A stretch of DNA of 25,644 nucleotides, taken from assembly GCA_035942915.1 (NCBI GenBank), contig DASZCR010000072.1:1-25644 (forward strand), given 5' to 3'. The notes under the pieces were generated by a model. The model was not told the DNA's origin, made no database searches, and saw only the letters and a list, made by a program, of their open reading frames with translations. The stretch is from DASZCR01 sp035942915. Its GTDB lineage: Bacteria > Acidobacteriota > Blastocatellia > Pyrinomonadales > Pyrinomonadaceae. The stretch's first letter is position 1. Each line of letters begins with the position of its first letter. A program made the position numbers and the translations under genes. Positions 15,001 to 21,508 of the stretch are shown here, one piece after another.

Positions 15001-15126
15001 CAAATCCATCTCCGTCCAACGCTTCAGGCGCGCAGGCTCGGTCTGTCCGAGGTTGGCCTTCTGCGCGAAACCGGTCTTCGGCAGATTGACCGTCTTCTTC
15101 AGTTCCAGTGGTGTTTCGGTCGACAT
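12073..15126 (-). CDS. ileS: Isoleucyl-tRNA synthetase
   Basis: 1017 residues, class I synthetase that charges tRNA-Ile. The start ATG 15126 (MSTETPLEL) is chosen over the longer frame to 15177. The first signature is DGPPYANSDIHIGT (about 60-73), so the last His of HIGH is Thr; the second signature is AMHKS at about residue 675 in place of KMSKS. The editing (CP1) domain lies between. A CPKC-type zinc cluster and the C-terminal CERC...CERC zinc finger (about residues 980-1003) are present. The protein is about 80 residues longer than the E. coli enzyme; extra Gly/Asp-rich segments are visible near residue 310 and in the editing region. It overlaps lspA by four bases, and a terminator-like hairpin separates it from the upstream ytxG-like gene. 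Confidence 0.96.
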   Translation of the reverse strand: MSTETPLELKKTVNLPKTGFAQKANLGQTEPARLKRWTEMDLYALIRAARSGREKFVLHDGPPYANSDIHIGTALNKILKDFIVKSRTMMGYDAPYVPGYDCHGLPIEMYVDKKLGAKKANMPPVSVRRACREHAADALKRQSRDFQRLGVLGLWENPYLTMSNTYEAETARLFGRFVERGYVYKGARPVYWCIHDQTALAEAEVEYQEHTSPSVYVKFPLVSDPVSIDPALAGRRVFFLIWTTTPWTLPANLGIAVNPNFEYAAVEHGDEVYVVASELLSDVARKCGLGRDGDSGGDVGGSVADAPLNVLARFPGERLDRLECRHAWLERKSLVMLGEHVTLGGEADAETELDVREARDRRATGKAGTGLVHTAPGHGHDDFVIGTRYGLDIYCPVDNAGRFTPDVSEFAGQSVFEANPRIVEFLRSRGVLLFSEEYAHRYPHCWRCKNPVIFRATPQWFISLDTVARGTQAEVEQDEDGRDRSNFTDNEETHEAVSLREGALREVARVEWIPAWGEDRMRNMLTGRPDWCVSRQRVWGVPIPAFYCEGCAEVIADPSVIDHVADIFAQESADAWYARETEYLLPEGFSCPKCAGTRFTKETDILDVWFDSGSSSVAVLERYEGLRWPADVYIEGGDQYRGWFNSSLMVGLAAHDRAPYRTVLTHGWVVDGQGKAMHKSAGNAVTADEVVKESGAEIIRLWVASTDYHEDMRLSKEILQRISDAYRKMRNTARFALGNLDGFDPARDRITEEELHEIDRWALSELDAVVERVRASYEAYEFHTVYHTLYNFCTVTLSARYFDIIKDRLYTSAPKSHARRSAQTALYLIADALARLLAPILAFTADEIWENLPGASGDAGDAATASERRLASVHLAEFPEARGARDAALAARWETLFSVRDEVLRALEEARVRKLIGSSLEARVLLEASRATYQALQSQREELRYLFIVSQVDLSLAPDEEAVSSQLRVTVERAAGEKCERCWNYSTRVGEFNRYPTVCERCVEALAEIEAGEDLRA

Positions 15127-15152
15127 AAAATCATCTCTTTCGCCAATCAACC

Positions 15153-15182
15153 ATAGTAGCGCAAGCCGTGCCTGCAAACCAA
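15153..15182 (-). promoter_or_regulatory. Candidate promoter for ileS-lspA-lgt
   Basis: On the minus strand, TTGGTT (15177-15182) and TACTAT (15153-15158) are separated by 18 bases. The match is moderate. It lies 27 bases upstream of the ileS start and immediately after the terminator-like hairpin, where a promoter is expected. No T-box leader signature was seen. Confidence 0.4.
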
Positions 15183-15230
15183 AAGTAAAGCCCGAACTTC
15201 GCTCTCTCAGTAGGAGACGATAGTTCGGGC
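15182..15230 (-). terminator. Intrinsic terminator after the YtxG-like gene
   Basis: GCCCGAACT (15190-15198) and AGTTCGGGC (15222-15230) are perfectly complementary nine-base arms. On the minus strand the stem is followed by TTTACTTTT. The 23-base loop contains a further TCTC/GAGA pairing. It is 30 bases past the stop of the YtxG-like gene and ahead of ileS. Confidence 0.7.
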
Positions 15231-15260
15231 GGGTTGCGCCTGTGTTAACAGTGGGGAAGT

Positions 15261-15842
15261 TCAGCCGATGAACATCTCCTCGTCTCCGTAGGTCTGGTCA
15301 ATCTGTTTGGGAGCGGGGGCGACGAGCACTTCCAGACCGCGCCGTACCCCCGCCATAATCGCCGCGATTTCACGCGCCGGGCTGACAATCTTCGACTGGA
15401 TGAAGAGGGTGGTGGCGGCGAACTGCTGCTGCGTCTGGTCTATCGTGCGGCCGATGGACTCGACCTTCTCGTGCGCCATCTCGGCCGAGAGTCCGACTAT
15501 CTGCTTGAGGTCGCGCACCTCTTCTTTGACGAGCGCCATCGACTCTGAAAAGTGCAGCGAGGCGGTCGTCAGATGCCCGGACATGAGACTGACCTGCTCG
15601 GCCACCTCGCGCCCCTGCGCGGCGATTTCGCGCACCTGGTCTGTCAACGCGCCGACGCGCTCGACCAAAGGCTGCACGCGTCGCTCAACGCTCGTCACCG
15701 TGCGGACGACGCGGCTGACGATGATGGCGATGGCAATCATCGCGCCGGCGATGACGACGAACGAGACGGCGATGACGATGGCCGAAACCATCGTCCAGAA
15801 GGCCACGTCGCCCGCGCCCGTTTGTAACGCCGGAAAGTTCAT
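15261..15842 (-). CDS. DUF948/YtxG-like membrane-anchored coiled-coil protein
   Basis: 193 residues from ATG 15842. A single long hydrophobic segment (about 15-43) is followed by a long predicted coiled coil (about 47-150), with heptad-like RRVQPLVERVGALTDQVREIA. This is the layout of DUF948 proteins such as B. subtilis YtxG. The open frame continues upstream to 15992 but that part overlaps the YtxH-like gene and is Arg/Pro-rich in an unnatural way, so the shorter start is preferred. The preceding gene ends only eight bases upstream and is YtxH-like, reproducing the ytxG-ytxH neighbourhood of B. subtilis, although the order is reversed here. Function of the pair is unclear; an envelope-stress or general-stress role is known for YtxH only by association in Bacillus. 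Confidence 0.75.
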   Translation of the reverse strand: MNFPALQTGAGDVAFWTMVSAIVIAVSFVVIAGAMIAIAIIVSRVVRTVTSVERRVQPLVERVGALTDQVREIAAQGREVAEQVSLMSGHLTTASLHFSESMALVKEEVRDLKQIVGLSAEMAHEKVESIGRTIDQTQQQFAATTLFIQSKIVSPAREIAAIMAGVRRGLEVLVAPAPKQIDQTYGDEEMFIG

Positions 15843-15849
15843 AAGCTGC

Positions 15850-16236
15850 CTAAGAATTCTGTTCGTGCTCGTAGTAGGTCGGAGCGGGTTCCATCTGCGT
15901 CGATTCGGTTCGACGCTTCTCTTCGGTGTAGGCGCGTCGTCCGGCCTGAATGGCGGCCGAGAGATGTTCGCCGCGACGCGCGACGGTCTCACGCGCGCGC
16001 TGCGACGCCGCCTCGTAATACTCGCCCGCGCGCGCGCCCACCTGCGTGCTCAGTTCGCGTGTGCGGTCAACGCCTTTGCGCGTCGCGTCGGCGATGTCGC
16101 CGCGCAACTCGCGCCCCGACTTGGGCGCTAACAGGAGCGCCACGACCGCCCCGACAGTGCCGCCGATGACGAAGTAGGCGAGCCGCGTCGCGGCATCTCC
16201 CGCGCCGTCGCGCGACCTCTCTCTGACTCTCTGCAT
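15850..16236 (-). CDS. YtxH domain-containing protein
   Basis: 128 residues. The YtxH signature is the hydrophobic helix and glycine-rich turn (FVIGGTVGAVVALLLAPKSG, about 22-41) followed by ELRGDIAD and a charged helical tail with a coiled-coil appearance. The start ATG 16236 is chosen because AGGAGAGAG lies just upstream on the minus strand; ATG 16287 would add 17 residues. YtxH proteins are general-stress proteins in Bacillus with one membrane segment; their biochemistry is unknown. It is directly followed by the YtxG-like gene and is probably co-transcribed with it from the extended -10 element at 16314-16322. Confidence 0.82.
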   Translation of the reverse strand: MQRVRERSRDGAGDAATRLAYFVIGGTVGAVVALLLAPKSGRELRGDIADATRKGVDRTRELSTQVGARAGEYYEAASQRARETVARRGEHLSAAIQAGRRAYTEEKRRTESTQMEPAPTYYEHEQNS

Positions 16237-16554
16237 GGCTCTCTCTCTCCTCGCGCGAAGCCCTCCGGCCTCGCAGATTTTCATCACAAAACGTCGAACA
16301 CTATCCCGTCCGAACTATAACAAAGAGGCGCGAAGCGGCGCAATAAATTAAGGCAACACCTACTCCTCAACTTTGCATACAGACGCGCACAGACAACAAA
16401 AGAGCGACGCCGAACGGTTCACCGCCGCGCTCTCTCAGAGATGACGCGCGTCGAGCGTCGCGCACAGCAGGCAAAGATATAAGGATGCGCGGTTGCGTCT
16501 CTGTTGCGCGTCGGTGTGCTGCTCGGAGCAGCATTGAAGAGCAACTGTAACTGC
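16237..16554. other. Intergenic region, 318 bases, between YtxH-like and sigma54 regulator genes
   Basis: No credible gene. It holds the promoter of the YtxH-like gene, and a nearly perfect odd palindrome TGCTGCTC-G-GAGCAGCA (16517-16533) just after the stop of the regulator, with no T-run, so its terminator function is uncertain. A second small palindrome TCTCTCAGAGA lies in the middle (about 16433-16443). The reading frames crossing this area are shadows of the neighbouring gene. Confidence 0.5.
16314..16322 (-). promoter_or_regulatory. Extended -10 promoter of the ytxH-ytxG-like pair
   Basis: The minus strand reads TGTTATAGT: -10 TATAGT with the TGn extension, 78 bases upstream of ATG 16236. 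The -35 region (TGCGCC at 17 bases) is weak. Confidence 0.45.
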
Positions 16555-18663
16555 TTATTCGTACTGTTGGAGTTTGCGGTAGAGGGTTTTGCGGCCGATG
16601 CCGAGGGCGCGTGCGGCGCGCGTCTTGTCGCCGCCCGTGTAGTCGAGCGTAGCTTCGATGGCGCGGCGCTCGATGTCGTCGATGGTCGAGGGCACTTCGA
16701 TTTCGAGTTTGACGGGGCGGCCTTCAGAGGCGGCGCGCTCGCGCTCGCGCCGCGTCGAGGCACGTTCCTCGCGCGGGACGCGGCTGATGGCTTCAGGGAG
16801 GTCGTCGAGTTCTATCTGTCTTCCCGAAGCGATGATGACGGCGCGCTCGATGGCGTTTTCCAGTTCGCGGACGTTGCCCGGCCAGTCGTAAGCGTTCAAA
16901 GCCTGCACGGCCTCTTTCGAGATGCCGGAGACGAAGCGGCCGGTCTTGTGTTTGTAGTGTTCGAGAAAGTGTATGACAAGCGTGTGGATGTCTCCGGGTC
17001 GCTCACGCAAAGGCGGCAGGCGGATGGGGAAGACCGAGAGACGGTAGAAGAGGTCGCTGCGGAACGCGCCCTCGCGCGCCGCGCGTTCCAAATCGACGTT
17101 CGACGCGGCAATCACGCGCACGTCCGTCTTCAACACTTCGCTCCCGCCGACGCGCGTGAACTCGCCATCCTGCAAGACGCGCAGCAGACGCACCTGCGCC
17201 GAAGGACTCATCTCTCCGATTTCATCCAGAAACAGTGTGCCGCCGTCGGCCTCCTCGAAACGGCCGCGCCGACGCGTGTGCGCGCCCGTAAACGCGCCCT
17301 TCTCGTGTCCGAAGAGCTCGGATTCGAGCAGGGCTTCGGGAATCGCGCCGCAGTTAATCTTGATGTATGGGTTGTCCTTGCGGCGCGAGTTGTAGTGGAT
17401 GAGATTGGCGAGCAACTCCTTGCCCGTGCCCGACTCGCCCTGCACGAGCACGGAGGTCTGCGTGTCGGCGACGTTTAAGGCCAACTCTATCGCGCGACGG
17501 ATGGCGGGCGTCTGCCCGATGATGCGCGCTTCGGTATGACGCTCGTCGAGCACGCTTCTCAGCCGCATCACTTCGGCCGACAGTTGGTCGCGCTCTAAGG
17601 CCGTGCCGATTTGCACGGCGATACCTTCGACGAGCGCAATCTCGTGCTCTTCAAAACCTTCCTCGCGTCCCTGACTCCAAACGAAGCCGAGTTGTCCGAA
17701 CGTCTGCTCGCCGATGCGGACGGGGGCGACGAGCGCGGCGCGTCCGCCGAGCGTGGCGTTGAAGGCGAGGCGAATCGGCGGCGGCAGTTGCGAGTCGAGC
17801 AGGCGCATCGTGCGCCCTTCGGCGAGCAGACCGGGCAGACCGGGAAAGGCCGTGATGTCAATCGCGCGCCCGTGCGTCTCAATCAACTGTCGGACGCCCT
17901 CGGTCGTCGCGTGCGGCGCGGCCTTGAAGGCAACGAGGTTGATGGACTTGCCCGAAGGGTCAACGACGCCGAGCGCGCAGTAGTCTGCGCCGACCAGAGC
18001 GTTAGCGCGTTCGAGCACATGCGAGGTGACTTCGCGGAAGTCCGAGCGTGCGTTTAAGGTGCTGGCGATTTCGAGCAGAGCGCGCGTGCGGTCGGCCTCA
18101 CGCTGCTTGTCCGTAAAGAGGCGCGCATATTGATAGCCGATGCCGATTTGCTGCGCGATGGATTGAAGAAAAGAGACCTCTTCGTCGAGCCAGTGGCGGA
18201 CGGCGCGCGTCGTGTGCAGGCCGACAAGGCCGAGCACGCTGCCGTCGAGGACGACCGGGACAATAAGGAGCGAGCGCGTGCCGAGACTCGTCGGGAGCAG
18301 ACCGACGCGCGGGTCGAGACCCGGCGCGGAGGTGTCGTCGAGGCGGATGGGCTGCGCGAGGTTGAAGCGTTCGCCGAGTTGATGGAAATCGACGGGGATG
18401 GTCGTCCCCAGACTCGAAGGCACGTCTTCGGCGGCGCGCCATTCGTGGCTGATACGGAGTTCTCCGGCCGCCGCCAGTTGAATCACATCGCAGCGGTCAA
18501 CATCCATCATCCGCCCCAGTTCGGCGACGACGGCGCGGAGAAAGCGGTCGAGGTCAATCTCGGAATGAATCTTGGGCGCGAGCCGGTTGATGATGGCTTC
18601 GCGCGCCTCGTGCATCTTGATTTTGCGCTCCAGCGAGAGCGTCTGCACAGTGGTTGAAGACAT
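16555..18663 (-). CDS. Sigma54-dependent enhancer-binding regulator with two GAF domains
   Basis: 702 residues. Two GAF domains span about 37-178 and 205-353. The AAA+ domain follows: Walker A GESGTGKE (409-416), the sigma54-contact loop GAFTGA (456-461), Walker B LFLDE (477-481) and arginine fingers around 535 and 541. A Fis-type helix-turn-helix closes the chain (about 665-698, with RAARALGIGRKTLYRKL). All activator motifs are intact, so it should hydrolyse ATP to open sigma54 promoters in response to a small molecule bound by GAF. There is no receiver domain, so it is not a classical two-component partner. ATG 18663 is chosen over TTG 18708 because the GAF-family start follows directly. 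Its targets are not seen: no clear TGGCAC-N5-TTGC site was found in the intergenic regions I read. Confidence 0.93.
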   Translation of the reverse strand: MSSTTVQTLSLERKIKMHEAREAIINRLAPKIHSEIDLDRFLRAVVAELGRMMDVDRCDVIQLAAAGELRISHEWRAAEDVPSSLGTTIPVDFHQLGERFNLAQPIRLDDTSAPGLDPRVGLLPTSLGTRSLLIVPVVLDGSVLGLVGLHTTRAVRHWLDEEVSFLQSIAQQIGIGYQYARLFTDKQREADRTRALLEIASTLNARSDFREVTSHVLERANALVGADYCALGVVDPSGKSINLVAFKAAPHATTEGVRQLIETHGRAIDITAFPGLPGLLAEGRTMRLLDSQLPPPIRLAFNATLGGRAALVAPVRIGEQTFGQLGFVWSQGREEGFEEHEIALVEGIAVQIGTALERDQLSAEVMRLRSVLDERHTEARIIGQTPAIRRAIELALNVADTQTSVLVQGESGTGKELLANLIHYNSRRKDNPYIKINCGAIPEALLESELFGHEKGAFTGAHTRRRGRFEEADGGTLFLDEIGEMSPSAQVRLLRVLQDGEFTRVGGSEVLKTDVRVIAASNVDLERAAREGAFRSDLFYRLSVFPIRLPPLRERPGDIHTLVIHFLEHYKHKTGRFVSGISKEAVQALNAYDWPGNVRELENAIERAVIIASGRQIELDDLPEAISRVPREERASTRRERERAASEGRPVKLEIEVPSTIDDIERRAIEATLDYTGGDKTRAARALGIGRKTLYRKLQQYE

Positions 18664-18815
18664 GGGACTTTGCAGGGACACAGGCCGTCGGTCTAGCTCC
18701 TTCCGCAAAAGTCCGGCGCGCGCATGTGGGTGGTGGCGAAAAGGGTTTCGAGGAGAGGCTCGCCCTCAACGGATTTTTGCGCTTGATGCCGGCAGCAGTT
18801 GTTCGTCGGGCGCAA

Positions 18816-18844
18816 ATCATAGCGAAGCGAGCGGAAGAAGGCAA
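18816..18844 (-). promoter_or_regulatory. Promoter of the sigma54 regulator gene, -35 in a repeat arm
   Basis: On the minus strand TTGCCT (18839-18844) and TATGAT (18816-18821) are separated by 17 bases, a good sigma70-type match. The -35 hexamer is formed by the edge of the GGCAAAAGG repeat arm. The start codon is 152 bases downstream. Confidence 0.5.
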
Positions 18845-18916
18845 AAGGCAAAAGGTAAAAGTGAAGAGGGAGAGCAACGCTCCTCATGCCTCTTCACTCT
18901 TGCCTTTTACCTTTTC
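18840..18916. repeat. Hairpin of imperfect GGCAAAAGG/GGTAAAAG repeats
   Basis: Arm 1 (18840-18869) reads GGCAAAAGGCAAAAGGTAAA then a GTGAAGAGGG block; arm 2 (18889-18916) is the near-complement (CCTCTTCACTCTTGCCTTTT then ACCTTTT). About 23 bases pair with three mismatches around a 20-base loop. On the minus strand the hairpin follows the stop of the lytic transglycosylase by 14 bases and is T-rich at its end, so it may terminate that gene while providing the -35 of the next. Confidence 0.8.
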
Positions 18917-18930
18917 TACTTCGAACTTCT

Positions 18931-19611
18931 TTACTCGGCCTGCGCCAGTTGCTGAGACGTTGCCGCCTTCGGCGTCAGGCGAAACGCGACGCGCGCTTCT
19001 TCAGGAGAGAGCAGCGGATGATATGTCTTGCCGTAACGACCGGTGATGATGCGCACGTACTTCTGCGTCTCTGCGAAGGGCGGCACGCCGTCGTGCTTAT
19101 CGACGTTGCCTTCGCCCGCGTTGTAGCCAGCGAGCGCCAGCACCACATCACCGTTGAAACGCTTGAGCAACCAGCGCAGGTAGCGCGTGCCTGCATCGAC
19201 GTTCTCCTGCGGGTCGTAGACGTTGTGGCAGTTGAAGCGCTTGGCCGTCGCCGGCATCATCTGCATCAACCCTTGCGCGCCGACGTGCGAGCGAGCTTCG
19301 TTCTTGTACTTCGACTCCTGCCAGATGACCGCGTGAATCAGTCGCGGGTCGACGCCGTAACGCTCGCCCGTGCGATAGATGATGAGGTCGAGTTTGCGGT
19401 CGCCCGAAGAGGGAATGTCGGCCGGGATGAAGTCTTCGTCTAGCGCCTGCGTGCGCTCTGCGGCCGAGACGGTCGGGGCGACGGCGCTCGTCAGAGAGCT
19501 ATCGGAAATGTTCGTGAAAAAGAACAGTGCGAGCAGCGCGAACGAGATAAATTTAAAAGAGCGAAACCGGGGAAACTGCCGGGAATTATGCATCACTAGG
19601 TCGTTCTCCAT
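18931..19611 (-). CDS. Lytic transglycosylase (SLT, GH23 family)
   Basis: 226 residues. A hydrophobic N-terminal segment (about 20-33) acts as signal peptide or membrane anchor. The SLT domain spans about 76-195: catalytic Glu99 in WQES, then the GAQGLMQMMPATA motif (111-123) and AGYNAGEGNV (161-170) with the family Tyr, and KYVRIIT (184-190). Family 1 transglycosylases cleave the MurNAc-GlcNAc bond of peptidoglycan to give 1,6-anhydro products. No LysM or other cell-wall-binding module is present, so it is a minimal enzyme. ATG 19593 (six residues later) is an alternative start. It is transcribed alone, followed by a repeat hairpin and then the sigma54 regulator on the same strand. Confidence 0.93.
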   Translation of the reverse strand: MENDLVMHNSRQFPRFRSFKFISFALLALFFFTNISDSSLTSAVAPTVSAAERTQALDEDFIPADIPSSGDRKLDLIIYRTGERYGVDPRLIHAVIWQESKYKNEARSHVGAQGLMQMMPATAKRFNCHNVYDPQENVDAGTRYLRWLLKRFNGDVVLALAGYNAGEGNVDKHDGVPPFAETQKYVRIITGRYGKTYHPLLSPEEARVAFRLTPKAATSQQLAQAE

Positions 19612-19993
19612 GTGCTGGTGGTGGCCGTCCGTTACCTTCAGGCCATCGTCAGTTGCAACAGGCTTTTCTCGATGCTTGCTGCAAAGCTTGGGGGCTACGC
19701 ATGGCGGAAACGATCTTGCAAAAGTCTTATAAAGAACTTGCGTTATCGAAACCGAGACTAAGATGGATGAAGTGTCCCATCGGTTGCTCCGGGCGCACTG
19801 AAAATATGCGGCTAAGTCCTTTAAATGTACGTATTTAAATCAACCGCCTGTAAGTCACTGAAAGCTAAAAGCTTGCCTCTTTAATCGTTCATCTTGAGAG
19901 CCGTTTTAACGCGATATCGGGTCGCGGGGCGTATTGAAGGCAGACAAAAAAGGCGGTTTCAGACGAAAAAAAATTGTGGCCTTGGCGGCGCGC

Positions 19994-20041
19994 GCAAACC
20001 TGTACCCTCTCGGTGCATCAGAATGAATGCAACAGGCTTGC
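19994..20041 (+). other. Structured hairpin upstream of fmdB-type gene
   Basis: GCAAACCTGT (19994-20003) pairs with ACAGGCTTGC (20032-20041) with one mismatch; an inner stem GCAT (20014-20017)/ATGC (20027-20030) lies within the loop. It ends eight bases before the -35 hexamer of the promoter at 20049-20077, so it is upstream of that transcript and may be an operator or part of a separate transcript rather than a leader. Confidence 0.4.
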
Positions 20042-20048
20042 AATGATT

Positions 20049-20077
20049 TTGCGCCGGAAAAAATTCCTACGTATAAT
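20049..20077 (+). promoter_or_regulatory. Promoter of the FmdB-type gene
   Basis: A perfect TATAAT (20072-20077) is preceded at exactly 17 bases by TTGCGC (20049-20054), which matches three of the six -35 bases, including the key TTG. A transcript would begin near 20084, 60 bases before the ATG at 20145. Confidence 0.6.
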
Positions 20078-20144
20078 TCGGCCTGAGCATCTCTCAAGAC
20101 ACGCGGATTTTTTTATCTTTCAGAAGAGGGCTGACAAAACAGTT

Positions 20145-20483
20145 ATGCCGATTTACGAATACACCTGTCAGAAGTGCCACGCACACGTCGAAGTCATGCA
20201 GAAGGTCTCCGACAAGCCGCTCACGCGCCACGCCAAATGCGGCGGCAAACTTGAGAAGCAGTGGTCTGCGACGAGCTTTCAGTTCAAGGGCGCGGGCTGG
20301 TATGTGACCGACTACGCCGGAAAGAAGTCCGACGCGAAGGAGTCTGCGGAGACGAAAGAGACGAAAGAGACGAAGGATACTAAGGAGACGGCGGTCGCCT
20401 CAGAGAAGAGTGCGACGCCTGCGGTCGAGAAGTCGAAAGAGAAGAAGCCGAAAGCGTCGGCCGCTGCCGCGTCGGGCGATTGA
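20145..20483 (+). CDS. FmdB family zinc-ribbon protein with altered third ligand
   Basis: 112 residues. The N-terminus MPIYEYTC is the FmdB/CxxC_CxxC_SSSS signature, followed by C8-x2-C11 and, at the usual second knuckle, H29-x2-C32 instead of C-x2-C. SFQFKGAGWYVTDY (44-57) is the conserved end of the domain. A zinc site with three Cys and one His remains possible. The C-terminal half (about 60-112) is a low-complexity Lys/Glu/Thr/Ala tail encoded partly by 9-base tandem repeats. FmdB proteins are small putative regulatory zinc-ribbon proteins; the name comes from formamidase operons, and no amidase is here. ATG 20145 is chosen because the family signature starts at it; AGAGGG lies about 15 bases upstream. 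Confidence 0.85.
   Translation: MPIYEYTCQKCHAHVEVMQKVSDKPLTRHAKCGGKLEKQWSATSFQFKGAGWYVTDYAGKKSDAKESAETKETKETKDTKETAVASEKSATPAVEKSKEKKPKASAAAASGD
20349..20393 (+). repeat. 9-base tandem repeats in FmdB-type tail
   Basis: Five 9-base units follow one another: GAGACGAAA, GAGACGAAA, GAGACGAAG, GATACTAAG, GAGACGGCG, each encoding the triplet Glu-Thr-Lys or a variant. Being in frame and degenerate at its 3' end, it looks like recent slippage expansion of a charged linker. Confidence 0.8.
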
Positions 20484-20592
20484 AGTGAGCGAAGCGGCCG
20501 CGCCGTCAGGGCGTCTGTCAAACTCGGTCGCGGCGCGCGTCTCGTGTGATTGGTTAACTGAATAGTTTTAAGGAGCAAGGACGATTTCAGGC

Positions 20593-21501
20593 ATGCAGCC
20601 AAGATACAGTTTTTTCCTCGCGCTGCTGCTCGTCTGCGGCGCGCTCGTCGCATCGGCGGGGGGTCAGGCCGGACGGCGCGGAACGCCCGCCGGAACGGCC
20701 GCCGACCGCAGCATCCTGATTAACGTCTTCGCCACACGCGCCGACGGCTCGGAGCGTCCCGTCACGGCCAAAGAAGTGTCGCTCTACGACGGCGGGATGG
20801 AGCAGACCATACAGACCTTCACGCCCGACCCCGGCCCGGCGCGCATCGTGCTCTTAGTTGACAACTCTCTCGGCCTTCGCGCAGACGTGGAGAAACTCGC
20901 GCAGGCGACGCGCGAGTTTGCCTACGAGATTTACGAAGGCGACCAGGTGATGATTGTCGGCTACGACGAGAACGCGGAGATTATCGCTGACTGGACGGAC
21001 GATGCGAAGAAGGTCGAGGCGTCGCTGCCGCAGTTTCGCAAGCGCGGCGAGCCGCATCTCTTCGACGCCCTGCGCGCCGTGACAGACCAAGCACTGCAAC
21101 CCTTCGCGGGCGGCCACCGCAAACGCGTCATCGTGCTCGTCGCAGACGGTCTCGACCGGGGCAGCAAGACGAAGTTCGAGTCCGTCCTCGCAGACCTCCA
21201 ACGTCAGGACATCACGGTCTACGCGCTGCAACTGCCCGACCGGACGGGCGGGGCGCTCAGGCGCGACAAGCCGAAACCGAATCAGGTCATCCGCCAACTC
21301 GTCGAAGGCACGGGCGGCCGCATCCTCTCCGTCAACGAGCCGCGCGAGGCCGCCGCTTCCATCTGCGACGAACTACGCAAGCACCGCTACGTCCTCGGCT
21401 ACACGCCGCGCAGCATCTCCTACCACGAGAATCGACGCCTCCTCCTCATCGCCGCCAACGGCATCGACGTCCGCCTCAAGGCCACCCAGCCAAGCCAGTG
21501 A
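20593..21501 (+). CDS. Secreted VWFA-related protein with degenerate metal site
   Basis: 302 residues with a clear signal peptide (hydrophobic core 8-21, followed by SAGGQA). The VWA-like fold starts with ARIVLLVDNS (83-92) and ends with HRYVLGYTPRS (264-274), as in TIGR03436 proteins. The metal site is incomplete: DxSxS reads D90-N-S92-L-G94, and the usual Thr before (Y/F)DA is replaced by Pro-His (GEPHLFDAL, 152-160). Asp185 in VADG is kept. Metal-dependent ligand binding is therefore doubtful; it may bind partners without metal. It is shorter than the two VWA proteins at 6426-8812 and lacks their Pro-rich linker. It faces the aminotransferase unit convergently across a repeat hairpin. Confidence 0.85.
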   Translation: MQPRYSFFLALLLVCGALVASAGGQAGRRGTPAGTAADRSILINVFATRADGSERPVTAKEVSLYDGGMEQTIQTFTPDPGPARIVLLVDNSLGLRADVEKLAQATREFAYEIYEGDQVMIVGYDENAEIIADWTDDAKKVEASLPQFRKRGEPHLFDALRAVTDQALQPFAGGHRKRVIVLVADGLDRGSKTKFESVLADLQRQDITVYALQLPDRTGGALRRDKPKPNQVIRQLVEGTGGRILSVNEPREAAASICDELRKHRYVLGYTPRSISYHENRRLLLIAANGIDVRLKATQPSQ

Positions 21502-21508
21502 CTCAAGA

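Larger units (their letters stand above)
19612..20144. other. Non-coding region of 533 bases with lower G+C and structured elements
   Basis: No convincing coding sequence is visible; the only small frame, about 61 codons at 19653-19838 from a TTG, lacks a ribosome site. The region is markedly less G+C-rich than its surroundings. It holds an inverted repeat GGCC...GGCC (about 19623-19644), a 6-base stem AACCGA/TCGGTT (about 19750-19786) with an inner ATGG/CCAT stem, an A8 run near 19967, a long hairpin at 19994-20041, and the fmdB-type promoter. The 11-base word GCAACAGGCTT occurs twice (19655-19665 and 20029-20039). I see no match to tRNA, SRP RNA, RNase P or tmRNA cores. Confidence 0.5.

Noticed and set aside
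14323..15156. 277-codon plus-strand frame over ileS
   Set aside because: Antisense to the signature-bearing N-terminal half of ileS.
19653..19720. Possible c-di-GMP (GEMM) riboswitch: a GCAAAGC segment followed by GGGGGCTACG and a GAAA loop
   Set aside because: The word resembles part of the GEMM core, but the obligatory GCAAACC half and the closing GGC/GCC pairing are missing, and no gene starts within 400 bases on that strand.
19653..19838. 61-codon frame starting with TTG
   Set aside because: No ribosome binding site, no family, and it lies in an A+T-richer non-coding interval with hairpins.
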